Shown here in pieces: positions 48,601 to 57,590 of a DNA stretch of 64,000 nt. The stretch spans positions 124,001 through 188,000 of the forward strand of contig CP150547.1 in NCBI GenBank assembly GCA_049487715.1. Reading direction: 5' to 3'. Made by a program: the position numbers and the translations under genes. The stretch's first letter is position 1; each line of letters opens with the position of its first letter. This DNA is from Pycnococcus provasolii. Taxonomy: Eukaryota; Chlorophyta; Pseudoscourfieldiophyceae; Pseudoscourfieldiales. The notes under the pieces were generated by a model. It ran no database searches and was not told the DNA's origin. It saw only the letters and a list, made by a program, of their open reading frames with translations.

Positions 48601-51600
48601 GTTTTGACCAAAGCTTTGAAGAGCGTTGCGTTTGAGTGGCATAGTGGAAAGGCGAATGAAGAAGTTGCGGCGACCCTTGAGGGTGCACATACTTCCATCC
48701 CCAAGCTTGACCGGCTGGCTCGCGGCGCGGCGGGACGAGATCCTGTGCTTGTGAGATGCGCCTCTCGCCTTTCCGACACGCTTGCTGTGCGAACAGGAGC
48801 TATTGTGCTCGGAAGCCCAGGATCTGGTAAGTCGGCTTGCATTCGTCTTTTAGCTGACACGGTCAACTACCTGATGGCATCTGACTCGTCGATGGTGGAC
48901 TTACGCTACGTGAATCCATGCGCTATTCCACCAGAGTGCGTGTATGGAGTTCAGGATCAAGCTGCGGGAGAGTGGAGTGATGGGGTGGTCACGATGCACC
49001 TACGAAAGTTTGCATCACATAAATCACACGACTTTCCGAGCGATAGCGACTCACTTCACTCTGATGCAAGCGACGGCGAACGAGACAACGAACCTCCGAA
49101 AATGCATGTGCTTGGTCCACTTTGGGGCGAAGCTAATTCTCGCACTCACCGATGGCTTGTCATGGACGGACCACTTCTATCCATGCACGCCGAGAGCCTA
49201 AATTCTGTCCTCGACGACACGCGGGAGCTCTTCCTAAGCACAGGAGAAGTTATACCGCTTCTCTCGAACGCTCGTATCCTCTTCGAATGCGACCAGTTGG
49301 TGCATGCATCCCCAGCAACCGTGAGTCGTTGCGGTGTCATTCACATAGAGCCTACACTACTCGATGCCACGGAATCCAAATTAGCGAGCTGCGAGCGATT
49401 CATGCTGGCATGGGTACATTCGTTACCAAGGGTATTTGCTCACTACAAGCCGAAGCTAGAAATGATGACTCAGCACTTTCTGTGGCCAATCATATCAAAC
49501 ACAGATCCTAAGAGAGTGCACACGAATAGTCTCTCCATCGTGGCAAATTTTGCAAGGCTCTACGCAATCTACCTCGATCTGCTCGGTAAAGGTGAGAACA
49601 TCTTCGCCGTCTCGCAGGGTACAATGCAGCTGCTCAAGGGTGTCGATGGTGTGCTAAAACTCGGCCTTGATTCAACTGATGTGAATGGTATTCTAGCATC
49701 GAGTGGCAGTGGCTGGCACAGCCAAATATCAAGTCAGGGGATGCACATGCGCCTGGAATGTCTCTTCGTGCACACCATCGTTCTGACAGTCGGCGCAGTG
49801 ATCCAGTTACACGACCGCGAAAAGTTTTCCAACGAGCTTCGGCGACTCTGTGCAATGAGGGATGCCCGTACTAAGCGAGTTTCGAGTGGAACGCGATCTG
49901 AAAATGCCTTATCGCTTTCGTATCCGGACGATGGTACTGTGTACGACTACTGCTTTGATCTAGCAGCATGTGAATGGCGGCGGTGGGACGAAATCGCGAA
50001 GATCAGCCTGTACGATCGCTTTATTCAGCCACAGTTTGACTTGGTAAATCCGAGTGGACCGGTGAGCACCACTCTTGCCGAAGGCCTATGTATCCCCACG
50101 TCGCATAATGCACCCGCAATTCATGTCTTCGACCTTTTTGCCGAAAGAGCCTACAATGTGGCAATCTGCGGACCATGTGGGAGTGGCAAGACGACAATCA
50201 TACGGAATTGCGTCGAGCGTGACGTTCCTATGCGTATCGTTAATCCGCGCGAAAGTGCGGGGGACGATGCACTCGAGCTTTCGCTGGATGTGTGTGACCA
50301 TGCAATCACGCGCTCAACACGTGTGGACAATGGCATCACTCTCCTTGGTCAGCATCTTAATCGAAGACACGGATACACCTATGGCCCACGCGTCGGCAAG
50401 CGCGGTGTGGCCCTCGTTCTCGACGATATTCATCTCGCTGCTGACGGCTACACAGATACCTCAAGCCCGAGTGGCGATTCGATGCTTGAGCTCGTAAGGC
50501 AACTGCTGGATACAAGAGGATACTATTACCCTAAAACTCGTGCAGACCGCTCCTCCTCGTCGTCGTCTACTTCATCTTTGAACTCTGTATCGATGGCACC
50601 AATGAACTTCGGGCTAGTTAACGACGTGCAAGTTCTTGCAACCTTTCAAAGTACAGGGCAGACAGGCGTATCACACCGTCTGTTACGTCATATGGCGACG
50701 GTGTTCGTCCCCGAGATGAGCAAATCTAGCGCTTCAGCCATCTTCAGTGCGTACGTAGACATTTGCTTCGACGGCACTGACACCGTGGCGCTGGAAGCAC
50801 TCAGAAACTGCGCGCTCGCATCGGGTGAGATCATGTCGTCGTGCACGGCTCATGCGCCGTGGCACCACTCGCGTGCGCATTCCTCTGTCCACTCTGCTTC
50901 GCGGATTATGGACTGCATCGCAAAGCATGGGTATGCTCTGCTTGAACCGTTGCGCCTCGCGCTCATGTGGAGCCACGAGGCTCGGCGTGAGTATGTTGAT
51001 TGCCTTGATCAGGCGGAGACAGAAATTCTTGTGCACGTGAACGAGAGCTTGCGTGAAATTGTGAAAAAATGCTTTACTCGCGAGGTGGACCGCAGTATTG
51101 AGCTCTTAAATATGCACCTTGACTCAGCCCCGACGCCAATTTTCTTCACATATCTACCTGCGAATACAACCACTTCAGCTAACGACGCAGCCACGTTGAC
51201 TGATTTTTCGAATGATTCTCCGTCATCGTACTCGCTACAGCTCATCGACGTCATTGCGACGAAGATCAGAGATCAGTTGATTGACTACGATGAGATTTCG
51301 GGCGACAGTCAAAGACACGTAGAACATGCCGTTGCGAAGACCCCAGTCGCAGGTGTGTCTTCGTTTCCGTCATTCACTTCGAATGTCAACAATCTAATCC
51401 GCATACTGCGAAGGCCTTTCGGTCATGCACTTCTTGTGGGCCAAAATGGGCGTGGCAAGCGAACGATTGCGAGGGCGGCGGCGCACATGTGCGGCTTGGA
51501 AACATTTGAACTGCGATGTGCGGAAAGCCTAACCGAGCACGACATTACGATGGTCATTAGAGACTCGCTGCATTCGGCGGGAGTCCACGGGCACAAGACG

Positions 51601-54600
51601 CTCCTTCTAGTGCACGATGATGCCGCGATGCCGCCTCAAGTCGCTTCGATGGTGGATTATTTACTTCGAACGCGATGTCTTTCGCCACCTGGTCTTTGGG
51701 GGGTGAATGACGAAGAGCTCGTGCCTGCCCTTGAGACAATCTTGCGTCAAAGTACTCCAAAAAACACTCTTGCTGGTGAGATGGATGATATGCGTGAGAA
51801 GAATCGTAGTGGTGATCGGAAGGGTGCAGCACGTCGTATTTTCGTGGAGCGATGTCAGCAGAATATTCGCATTTGCTGGTGCACAAATGCCTACGCGGGA
51901 AGCAATAGGGAGAACCTTTTTGCTCACCCTAGCTTGATCACCTGCACGACCTCACTGGCCATCGCAGCATGGGCATCAGCCGATCGCCGAGAAGTTGCCG
52001 AGCTTGCATTGACGCCACTGTGGAAACTCGCAAAGCATGGGAAAGGCAGCCCAAGATTAGCAGACGCGCTGTCAGTCATTCGCATCGACGATGCAGCGAG
52101 TGCATGTGCATCTGTGCAAGAGGCGATTGATCAGCAAAATGCCGGGGTGTCCCACACGACTAGTGAGGCGCACTACACTGAGTTCGTCAAGCTCGTACCG
52201 CAGCTACTCTATCGCCGTCTCAACACACTACACTCTGATTTTGCAAGATACAGCGATGGCGTGAATCAGATGGACATGATTGAGAGGCGCGTAAATGCGA
52301 TGAAGGATTCGCTGACCTCTCTTGAGGCGCAGATTAATACATCGACGATTGCTATCGAGGAGCTGATGCGCAGCGTGGAATTGAAGCAGGCTGAGGCTAG
52401 CATTGAATCTGAAAAGATGAGCTCGGAGGAGAAGATCATGTCGCAGGCTGTCGCTGAGCTGACTGAGCTGCGGGAAAAATGCAGCGCTGAACTGGATCTG
52501 GTTATGCCACCACTCACGGCAGCAATCAAGGATCTTGAGGGAATCAAAAAGGGTGATATTAGCGAGCTCAAATCAATGAACGATCCTCCGCGCACATTAA
52601 AGCTCGTCATGAAGGCTGTTTGCGTTTTGCTCGGTCGCCACCCTCCCGGACTTGACGTGAGGGCAGAGGCAAAAATGGAGCCTGACCTGCTCGATAAGCT
52701 CTACTGGCGTGAAGCTCAGAAATTCCTGGGAGAGCAGACGTGCCTTTCGCAACTTATTCATTTCGATCGCGATAATGTTGACGAATCGCTGATCGAGGCT
52801 ATCGACAAATACACCGCGCTTCCATTCTTTAACGCCGAAAAGGTTCGAAAAGTGTCAAAGGCTGGAATGTGTATGTGCAAATGGGTCCTTGCAATGGACA
52901 AGTACTACGACGTTCAGAAGATCATGCTGCCCAAAAAGCTTGCTCTGGAAAACGCCGAGCGGGAACTCGATGAGAAGCAGGCAAAGTTGGATGCGACCAA
53001 GATGACGATAGCGAAGCTCGAGCAGTCCATTAGGGCGCTGAAGGAAGAGATGGATGGTGCCATTGGTCGCCGCGAAAAGATGTACCGTGACAGTGCCACC
53101 GCTGCTGACAAAATTCAAAGGGCGGCAGAAATCATGACAGGCTTCAAGACTGAGCGGAATCGGTGGACGGCAAGCGTTCGAGCCCTTGAGAGGGAGCGCG
53201 GCATGGCTTTAGGAGACTCTCTCTTAGCTGCGGCACACATTGTGTACCTGGGTGCATACCCATCTGTGCAGAGGGATGCGATGATGAGGCGAGTTGTCGA
53301 CAAAGTTCAAACCACAGCGATCCCCACGTCGGAAAATTTTGATCTTGCAAAAGCACTATGCGTGCCCTCGATTGAAGTTTCACGCTGGGAGGCTGCAGGA
53401 CTCCCCACAACCTCAGGCTGCATTGCAAGTGCACACGTAGCCTTCAGCAGTCGCAAATACACTTTCATCATCGATCCTGAATTGCGCGCTACGAGATGGC
53501 TACGATCGTTATATACTGACACCACTGGGCATGCATTTGTCAGCGCGAGCGAGCTGCTCGTGTCCACGGTGCAGGATGGCAGTCATACCGCTGCCCATCT
53601 CGCTACGATGCATCGAGCTCATGCACCTATATACAGTGCGCTGATCCACGGCTCAACATGCGTGCTCGAACGTGTGGGAGAGCGTCTGGGAAACGTGCTT
53701 GAGGAGCTTTTGCAGTTCCGACTGACAAGATGTGGACCGGCAACCTCCTTTACACGCAATCTGAACGCATATGGTGTGGACGTGTCGGCAACTCCGAGCG
53801 CTGAGGGGTATGAATATGGCATATCACTCGGCGGCGTGCTCATACCGTACGATCCTCGTGCGAAGATAACCTTCGTGACGAGTCGTTCAGCAGTGACGCT
53901 ACCACTCGATCTTCAGAGATCTGTCACGCTGGTTGACTTCTCCATCAATAGAGATGAGCTGGAAGCGGAGCTCATGCACCACCTCGCAAAATCTGAATGT
54001 GCCCATCTGCTCGATGAGCTATCTAGCCTTCGAATTTCTCACATCAAATCTCGCGAGGAGCTCGAAGTGTCCGAGAATGAACTTCTTCGCGTAATCTCGC
54101 AGCTAGACGTGCGCCACATTCTCGAAACGGACGAGACTCTCAAACTCGTGACCACGACAAATTTGGCATCTCAGAGAGAAGCATCACGAGGCATGCAGAT
54201 GTCAGCGACGAGGAGGAAGGTGGATGACTTCTGTCAGGCCTACGCACTGCCGACTGCTAGACGTGCGGCAATATCATTCATTGCCATCAGGCAGATCGCT
54301 CAGTCCTGTCCAGCATACGAATTCGGGCTGGACTGGTTCTTGAGCTGCATTTTTGACAGCGTTCTGGAGCGTTCACGGAACGAACGCTCTCGAAGCGGTT
54401 TCGGCGCGAATTCGGGCGGGGGCAGCCACTTCAGTAGGTCTGCTTCAGTGATTGCAGATCGTGCCGAAGAACTGTGTGCGAGATTTTCGCGTGTATTTTG
54501 GCACACAATGTCGCAAGCGCTTTTCGATAAGCATCAGCTCCCATTAGCGTTCCTTTTGTCGATCCAGCTTCTCGAGACTTCGAGCCCTACCGTGCAATCT

Positions 54601-57333
54601 GATGCGAGTCTCTTCCTCAGTTGTGTGGAGGAAATTGAGGGCATACGACGGCAGCGCAGTGACGAAGGATACGGCAGCGACGACGATACCGATGTGGAAG
54701 ATGACGAGGAGGGCAGAGTGCGACTTGAGCGTCCTTCGTGGATTGATGCGGCATCGTGGCGTTTCGTTCGTAGGATGTGTGTAGAGAATAGCCGCTTCAC
54801 GGGACTAGACATGGCGATGTGCGGAGAGCTGCCTGGGCACAACGCATTGGACTGGGAACATTACGCCACAACGCGTCGCACGGATCGTGCAGCACTGACG
54901 CAGGGACATAGCATTCTAACGCTTCCCGCCTCGTGGAACTCCCTCGCAACCATCCTGAAGCTTGTGGTGCTCCGCATCATCGCTCCTGCTAGGACCAACG
55001 AGGCGTTGATTGAATTTGTTCAAGAGACGCTCGGCCATGGCCTTGAGGCTGACCCGCACCAGCAAGAATCAGCGCTGAAGCGTGTGACCACGGTAGATGC
55101 CAAGCTTGAGCACGCGTACGAGCGATCTTCATCATCACGTCCTATTCTTTTTGTGGTGTCACCAGGCAACGATCCCACAGCGCGTATTGCTGCATTTGCT
55201 CAGCACAAGCGACGCCGTCTCCTTCACGTAAGTATGTCTGCAGGAAATGAGCAGGATTGCGTCGACACAATCCTCCAGACGCGTGGAAGATCTCGATGGG
55301 TTTTGATAAACAACGTGCACCTTTCCAGCAATCGGTTCCGAGAGAAGGTATTGCCGCACATCATCGACAATTTGATTGCAGATGCATCCACGGATTTTGA
55401 GTTTCGTCTATTTCTTATCGCCGCGCCAACTGACGCGGTTCCTGCGAGCGTCTACGCCTCGTCGCACAAGCTCGTCGCTGAGGCGTCGTACGGATCACTA
55501 CAGAAGCACATGAACGACGCATGGACTGTTCTTGGTGCTGATGGAAGCATCCAATTCGAAGAAGATGGGGAACGCCATCCTCGTCTGTGGCGAAGAATGC
55601 TGTCTGCCATTTCGCTTTTCCATGCGCTTCTCCTCGAGAGAAAGCGATTCGGCGTGTACGGGTGGTGTGCACCGAATACCCACCTCGGTGCAATCGCGGG
55701 CGACTACCGTGGTCCAGCAGTCAGCGTGTCAGACGTTGAAGTTTGCAAGGCTGAGCTTCGACGTCTTTTGCGCTCGAGCCACCATCCAGATACGGACCTC
55801 AACCTCAAGTTGTTCTTCAGGAGTATTATCTCCAGTGTATATGAGGCAAAGTCGACAGATCCCTTCGACATGCGTGTGCTTCGCGCGGTTGCTCAGCCAT
55901 TTGAGAATTTCGACCAGTACCGCGGCAGCGATACCGAGCGCCATCTGTTCGCGGTCACGCAGCTGCTGCTCCCTCATGGCGAGCAATGGACTAAAAAGGT
56001 CGCATTCCTACCGGATGACGCGAGCCTCGCAGATGTGAAAGCTCATGCTTCGCAGCCTTCCATTGATGTCGCATACGAGTCGTTCCACGTTCACCGAGAG
56101 CTGCGCAGGGCACGCCTTGACACGAGAATTGGGATGACGATGCAAGGTATACGAGACTTGATCAAGGTACGGGAGTCTGAATTGAATAGCGCAGGTGGCG
56201 ACGGCGAGCACGATGGTGATGAGGGAATCGCCGAAAGACTTGACAATTCTTTGCATCGTATGCGCGAGCTGGAAATTGGCCAAATACGCGCGTCGCCGGT
56301 GGGAAACCACATGGCTGACGAGATGTCCCGCATGCTGTCATTTTTGGAAAGTGATACCGCGCGTAAGCTGCACATGAACAAATATGTACCCCAGGACGCG
56401 CTGAGCAAGCTGTGGCCGACGCTGTACGGGTCAGTGGAATCGAAAAAGGCTTGCAGTATTGCTAAATTCATGTCGCGACTTGAGGCGCAGTGCGACTACC
56501 TACACGGCTGGCACATGTTTGGTGCCATGTCTCCTCCTGATCTCGGCGTTCCGCTCCCTCCCATGGTGAACGCGAGCATGCACAGCCAGCCTCGTGCAAT
56601 TTTTGATGCTGCGCTGCGCAACCATGCTCGGATGACGCACACGTCGCTCGACGAACTTACATTCAAGGCAAGGTTCAAGATGAGCGCGGGGTCTATCGGC
56701 TCACCCGTTCCACAAAGTCCTATGATGTCTCGACGCCGTTCGTCCATTTCTGGGCGCCGAGCGATAGCTGCGAGCGACAGCAACACCATCAGTCTAACGG
56801 GAATGCGACTTTGCGGTGCAATGTGGGACTCGTCGGCAGAGTGCCTCGTTGACACCTTGCCCGACGGAGACGACGCGCACGACATGTACGGAACTCCCTT
56901 CCCACTCATTTGGCTCGCGCCGAGCAAGCGCACGGGTGCGGGCGACGAGTGTTTCGTGGGCATGACGAACGTCTTGATTAAAATTGACGCGAGTCTCGCC
57001 GTGGACACGTTCGGGCCTGTGGAGGCTGAAATTGCGTCGTTCACGTCTGAACAAATGCCGACACCTGTGGCGAATCGGCGCTATCGAGGGACGCTTGTCC
57101 CAAAGGGAAGTTTGGATGTTGTTCCACCGACGACGCCAACTGCTTCGAGCCAGATTGGCATGACGAGCACTTCTCCCTTTTACCTGTGTCCCGTTTACAC
57201 GTCGATGGATCGTGTTGGGCAAAACCACATGGACGAAGGCAACGTTGTGATGGCGATTCCGCTTCCCTGCGGTGCGCACTCAGCTGCGCACTGGGTGCGT
57301 CGTGGTGTGTTCTTAGTGCTCGACCACGAGTGA
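42622..57333 (+). CDS. Dynein heavy chain, axonemal-type, single exon
   Basis: The ATG at 42622 gives about 4903 residues without an intron. The N-terminal ~1700 residues are an Asn/Asp-rich leader, then helical tail and linker. The motor ring follows: AAA1 P-loop 'GPAGTGKTETIKDL' (residue ~1732) with Walker B 'WACFDELNR'; AAA2 'GSPGSGKSA' (~2064); AAA3 'GPCGSGKTT' (~2517); AAA4 'GQNGRGKRT' (~2940, Ser/Thr after GK replaced). The antiparallel coiled-coil stalk with microtubule-binding tip spans ~3210-3530. AAA5 has 'WEAAGLPTTSGCIASAHVAF..RKYTFIIDPE', AAA6 'PILFVVSPGNDPTARI..F'. The C-terminal domain ends 'LCPVYTSMDRVG...HWVRRGVFLVLDHE', the axonemal style. It powers ciliary bending. The sequence is divergent and longer than most (4.1-4.6k), with several low-complexity inserts (Asn run, 'SSSSSTSS', Asp/Glu loops). 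Confidence 0.93.
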   Translation: MPVTNLDMVMARDHDDNDAPSPSSSSTTRALSSLTLNGSSTSSYSMDHGHRSVSLRLFATLPPPTVDADRTLLGVAQMQASVVKANAHLINTAADVRARFPRIGAWHTPDSQAKRQSAPFAPPPRFRSASAEPTRILDEDDDDDDGTPTAWDARSATARLVDVSTLAAAYAMGQTTLYPSEGTTSLREVVKAHSRKRQQKVVDGAPPPTPAVAWWATPDRETHDIKSANNMSKQGKHHHHRPAFFFPLDHFDSLTDARDNDNNNNNNNIIISGGMVQHGDLGTSPWALSSGKKEWRPCTVVQTADEGTRLLIEWHEDGKQKWVGRLNFRPDDFLDNNQEERRRAAGQRCADEQTKLLRNLQLGRVALQASEAHVMLPLGSMLRLKLHMQEEYQRLHRRQRWTIGARNATIFRLLEEASEHYTTTVTTMAFDAACKTLVAGEGGSANLLAADAAWTANWKRKHLMRLPSVHGSEESTAVWQARNDLVRQSFFARHHLCSIILEAKQCLARIGCFRIFDDADDTREASGFADFFAELECRRAALLDTIQNEVVAQLDILIKDVRRIDGPEVACRMAKFFNAMLLRSIAEMLDESIEKAFANVRSATYAHTATFHVALEHNVKTGFVEYVPPLNDFAASIADKIRLVLDDLIHVRILKPSAFLQDDVTAESLAQHAEGAELALAAIPSQIGELKLFIEESVRSAGAEDTPASLKAHFHMHSGLLSGAGELYMQQIRERAAGRSDEALVEEWEEAVAQLKREENEVIQSLPGHSRMGMFVVSADELRSSIIHGARRLAGSICKEISREVDTICAGTLDTLNKILASTTKDVTNLEEMQKMKLYVEEATKVLDSSVQEELENARCRCELLDKCDYLQSDAIVDTVLRTRGLLQADVRESLALVKRKLPKLRDEFAEQLEVKIDKFSTKIQRLSEEVKKWQDVSGFDDAERHAKKILNLTNRLEDAAKEANLIQTRQELLYAPRYQYTELLAMRTELSPYVQLWTSCDAWQENHARWFYGPVFAVDMEAVESMLPKWLSNATKLQDVLGGAPFRVAKTFRGQLEEFRRQLPVLRSIRTTGMRERHWSLISLKTGMDRSTFSPEIRDQELSLETLIRLGAMNHIKVLQEVAELASRENTVEKAIEALAVEWNSMEIILQTHSQSNSYVLRNADSVMDALDEAMLKIQALSLSSNVGPHLDRISYWDSMLQNIHESLVLWLDVQRKYVHLTPLFRSTHDAGPAMIADMPLESARFGQADEEWKHTITEILTLRKDSFTPAHQPDTSLSIRLVDAVNRTETMKKFVKIGSMLDSIMKSVRTFLGRKRVAYPRLGLISDEELLDALKLAGQPLCAQKYVPRLFSGCAAVNITQRAIDAERNGSRMEQYELYTIVEMHDSLGEVLELRPPCATFEMNEVKKTLRRRSSIVAREPSTNQSGKDDANVTLVNQLPIEEWLRRLELRMALSVQRGINEAFEAYPEDAPQGIFAETVEAGVAHREDDAHPSEAQDDHGDRASGNESQLSQNAVDDDLEPATIDEWVISHPNQCVLIANAVRWTGEVERALDAFAWEHDGGKALRDVHENTNLQLDACVQRMRHELVSSHDRASLSAFLVRSVYHRDVAARLGELAPQRGSEDFEWIRCLRFYRDHDASTITLASGAPREDTKQSFSASFGADAGARAEDHLQSAGFGVVIRCASADLVYGNEFIGCAGHLVVTPITERAYVSLATALMLSYAPAPQGPAGTGKTETIKDLSRLCGRHVVTMNCSEGVDVTAMTRIIEGVASSGSWACFDELNRLSPDLLSFVSSMLLRLQTALRANESTCEFDGVGDKPKISISSRCACFVTLNPAYMSRNPLPESLSALLRPIAIMVADLRYIAEVQLFCIGFSHAPMISAKLACFLRTVKTQVEQQIYHDTGMRALRGVLDAMQMLRIASELGAGARRTRRDEGSSPQLEETMCRQALLQTVLPRLGADEGRTVSAMIDELFPHSDVRSNSKSSYDVLTKALKSVAFEWHSGKANEEVAATLEGAHTSIPKLDRLARGAAGRDPVLVRCASRLSDTLAVRTGAIVLGSPGSGKSACIRLLADTVNYLMASDSSMVDLRYVNPCAIPPECVYGVQDQAAGEWSDGVVTMHLRKFASHKSHDFPSDSDSLHSDASDGERDNEPPKMHVLGPLWGEANSRTHRWLVMDGPLLSMHAESLNSVLDDTRELFLSTGEVIPLLSNARILFECDQLVHASPATVSRCGVIHIEPTLLDATESKLASCERFMLAWVHSLPRVFAHYKPKLEMMTQHFLWPIISNTDPKRVHTNSLSIVANFARLYAIYLDLLGKGENIFAVSQGTMQLLKGVDGVLKLGLDSTDVNGILASSGSGWHSQISSQGMHMRLECLFVHTIVLTVGAVIQLHDREKFSNELRRLCAMRDARTKRVSSGTRSENALSLSYPDDGTVYDYCFDLAACEWRRWDEIAKISLYDRFIQPQFDLVNPSGPVSTTLAEGLCIPTSHNAPAIHVFDLFAERAYNVAICGPCGSGKTTIIRNCVERDVPMRIVNPRESAGDDALELSLDVCDHAITRSTRVDNGITLLGQHLNRRHGYTYGPRVGKRGVALVLDDIHLAADGYTDTSSPSGDSMLELVRQLLDTRGYYYPKTRADRSSSSSSTSSLNSVSMAPMNFGLVNDVQVLATFQSTGQTGVSHRLLRHMATVFVPEMSKSSASAIFSAYVDICFDGTDTVALEALRNCALASGEIMSSCTAHAPWHHSRAHSSVHSASRIMDCIAKHGYALLEPLRLALMWSHEARREYVDCLDQAETEILVHVNESLREIVKKCFTREVDRSIELLNMHLDSAPTPIFFTYLPANTTTSANDAATLTDFSNDSPSSYSLQLIDVIATKIRDQLIDYDEISGDSQRHVEHAVAKTPVAGVSSFPSFTSNVNNLIRILRRPFGHALLVGQNGRGKRTIARAAAHMCGLETFELRCAESLTEHDITMVIRDSLHSAGVHGHKTLLLVHDDAAMPPQVASMVDYLLRTRCLSPPGLWGVNDEELVPALETILRQSTPKNTLAGEMDDMREKNRSGDRKGAARRIFVERCQQNIRICWCTNAYAGSNRENLFAHPSLITCTTSLAIAAWASADRREVAELALTPLWKLAKHGKGSPRLADALSVIRIDDAASACASVQEAIDQQNAGVSHTTSEAHYTEFVKLVPQLLYRRLNTLHSDFARYSDGVNQMDMIERRVNAMKDSLTSLEAQINTSTIAIEELMRSVELKQAEASIESEKMSSEEKIMSQAVAELTELREKCSAELDLVMPPLTAAIKDLEGIKKGDISELKSMNDPPRTLKLVMKAVCVLLGRHPPGLDVRAEAKMEPDLLDKLYWREAQKFLGEQTCLSQLIHFDRDNVDESLIEAIDKYTALPFFNAEKVRKVSKAGMCMCKWVLAMDKYYDVQKIMLPKKLALENAERELDEKQAKLDATKMTIAKLEQSIRALKEEMDGAIGRREKMYRDSATAADKIQRAAEIMTGFKTERNRWTASVRALERERGMALGDSLLAAAHIVYLGAYPSVQRDAMMRRVVDKVQTTAIPTSENFDLAKALCVPSIEVSRWEAAGLPTTSGCIASAHVAFSSRKYTFIIDPELRATRWLRSLYTDTTGHAFVSASELLVSTVQDGSHTAAHLATMHRAHAPIYSALIHGSTCVLERVGERLGNVLEELLQFRLTRCGPATSFTRNLNAYGVDVSATPSAEGYEYGISLGGVLIPYDPRAKITFVTSRSAVTLPLDLQRSVTLVDFSINRDELEAELMHHLAKSECAHLLDELSSLRISHIKSREELEVSENELLRVISQLDVRHILETDETLKLVTTTNLASQREASRGMQMSATRRKVDDFCQAYALPTARRAAISFIAIRQIAQSCPAYEFGLDWFLSCIFDSVLERSRNERSRSGFGANSGGGSHFSRSASVIADRAEELCARFSRVFWHTMSQALFDKHQLPLAFLLSIQLLETSSPTVQSDASLFLSCVEEIEGIRRQRSDEGYGSDDDTDVEDDEEGRVRLERPSWIDAASWRFVRRMCVENSRFTGLDMAMCGELPGHNALDWEHYATTRRTDRAALTQGHSILTLPASWNSLATILKLVVLRIIAPARTNEALIEFVQETLGHGLEADPHQQESALKRVTTVDAKLEHAYERSSSSRPILFVVSPGNDPTARIAAFAQHKRRRLLHVSMSAGNEQDCVDTILQTRGRSRWVLINNVHLSSNRFREKVLPHIIDNLIADASTDFEFRLFLIAAPTDAVPASVYASSHKLVAEASYGSLQKHMNDAWTVLGADGSIQFEEDGERHPRLWRRMLSAISLFHALLLERKRFGVYGWCAPNTHLGAIAGDYRGPAVSVSDVEVCKAELRRLLRSSHHPDTDLNLKLFFRSIISSVYEAKSTDPFDMRVLRAVAQPFENFDQYRGSDTERHLFAVTQLLLPHGEQWTKKVAFLPDDASLADVKAHASQPSIDVAYESFHVHRELRRARLDTRIGMTMQGIRDLIKVRESELNSAGGDGEHDGDEGIAERLDNSLHRMRELEIGQIRASPVGNHMADEMSRMLSFLESDTARKLHMNKYVPQDALSKLWPTLYGSVESKKACSIAKFMSRLEAQCDYLHGWHMFGAMSPPDLGVPLPPMVNASMHSQPRAIFDAALRNHARMTHTSLDELTFKARFKMSAGSIGSPVPQSPMMSRRRSSISGRRAIAASDSNTISLTGMRLCGAMWDSSAECLVDTLPDGDDAHDMYGTPFPLIWLAPSKRTGAGDECFVGMTNVLIKIDASLAVDTFGPVEAEIASFTSEQMPTPVANRRYRGTLVPKGSLDVVPPTTPTASSQIGMTSTSPFYLCPVYTSMDRVGQNHMDEGNVVMAIPLPCGAHSAAHWVRRGVFLVLDHE

Positions 57334-57590
57334 AATGAATGTGTTATTAATAATCTTAACAACAACAACCTGCTTGTTTGTTGTTGTGTAACAAAATGAC
57401 GTTGTACGGTACAGTACTGTGTACACGGTACTTGTATTACTGTATGTAGTACATACTTAGCTAAAAAAGCCGCATTTTAGGTCGAACCAGCCCCCCTTTT
57501 TTGTTTCTTCCTAATTTGGTATTGGTTTATTAATGTTTGTTGTTGATGTTGAATGTAAAAGTGTTAACCGTAATTGTATGCTGTCGGCGA

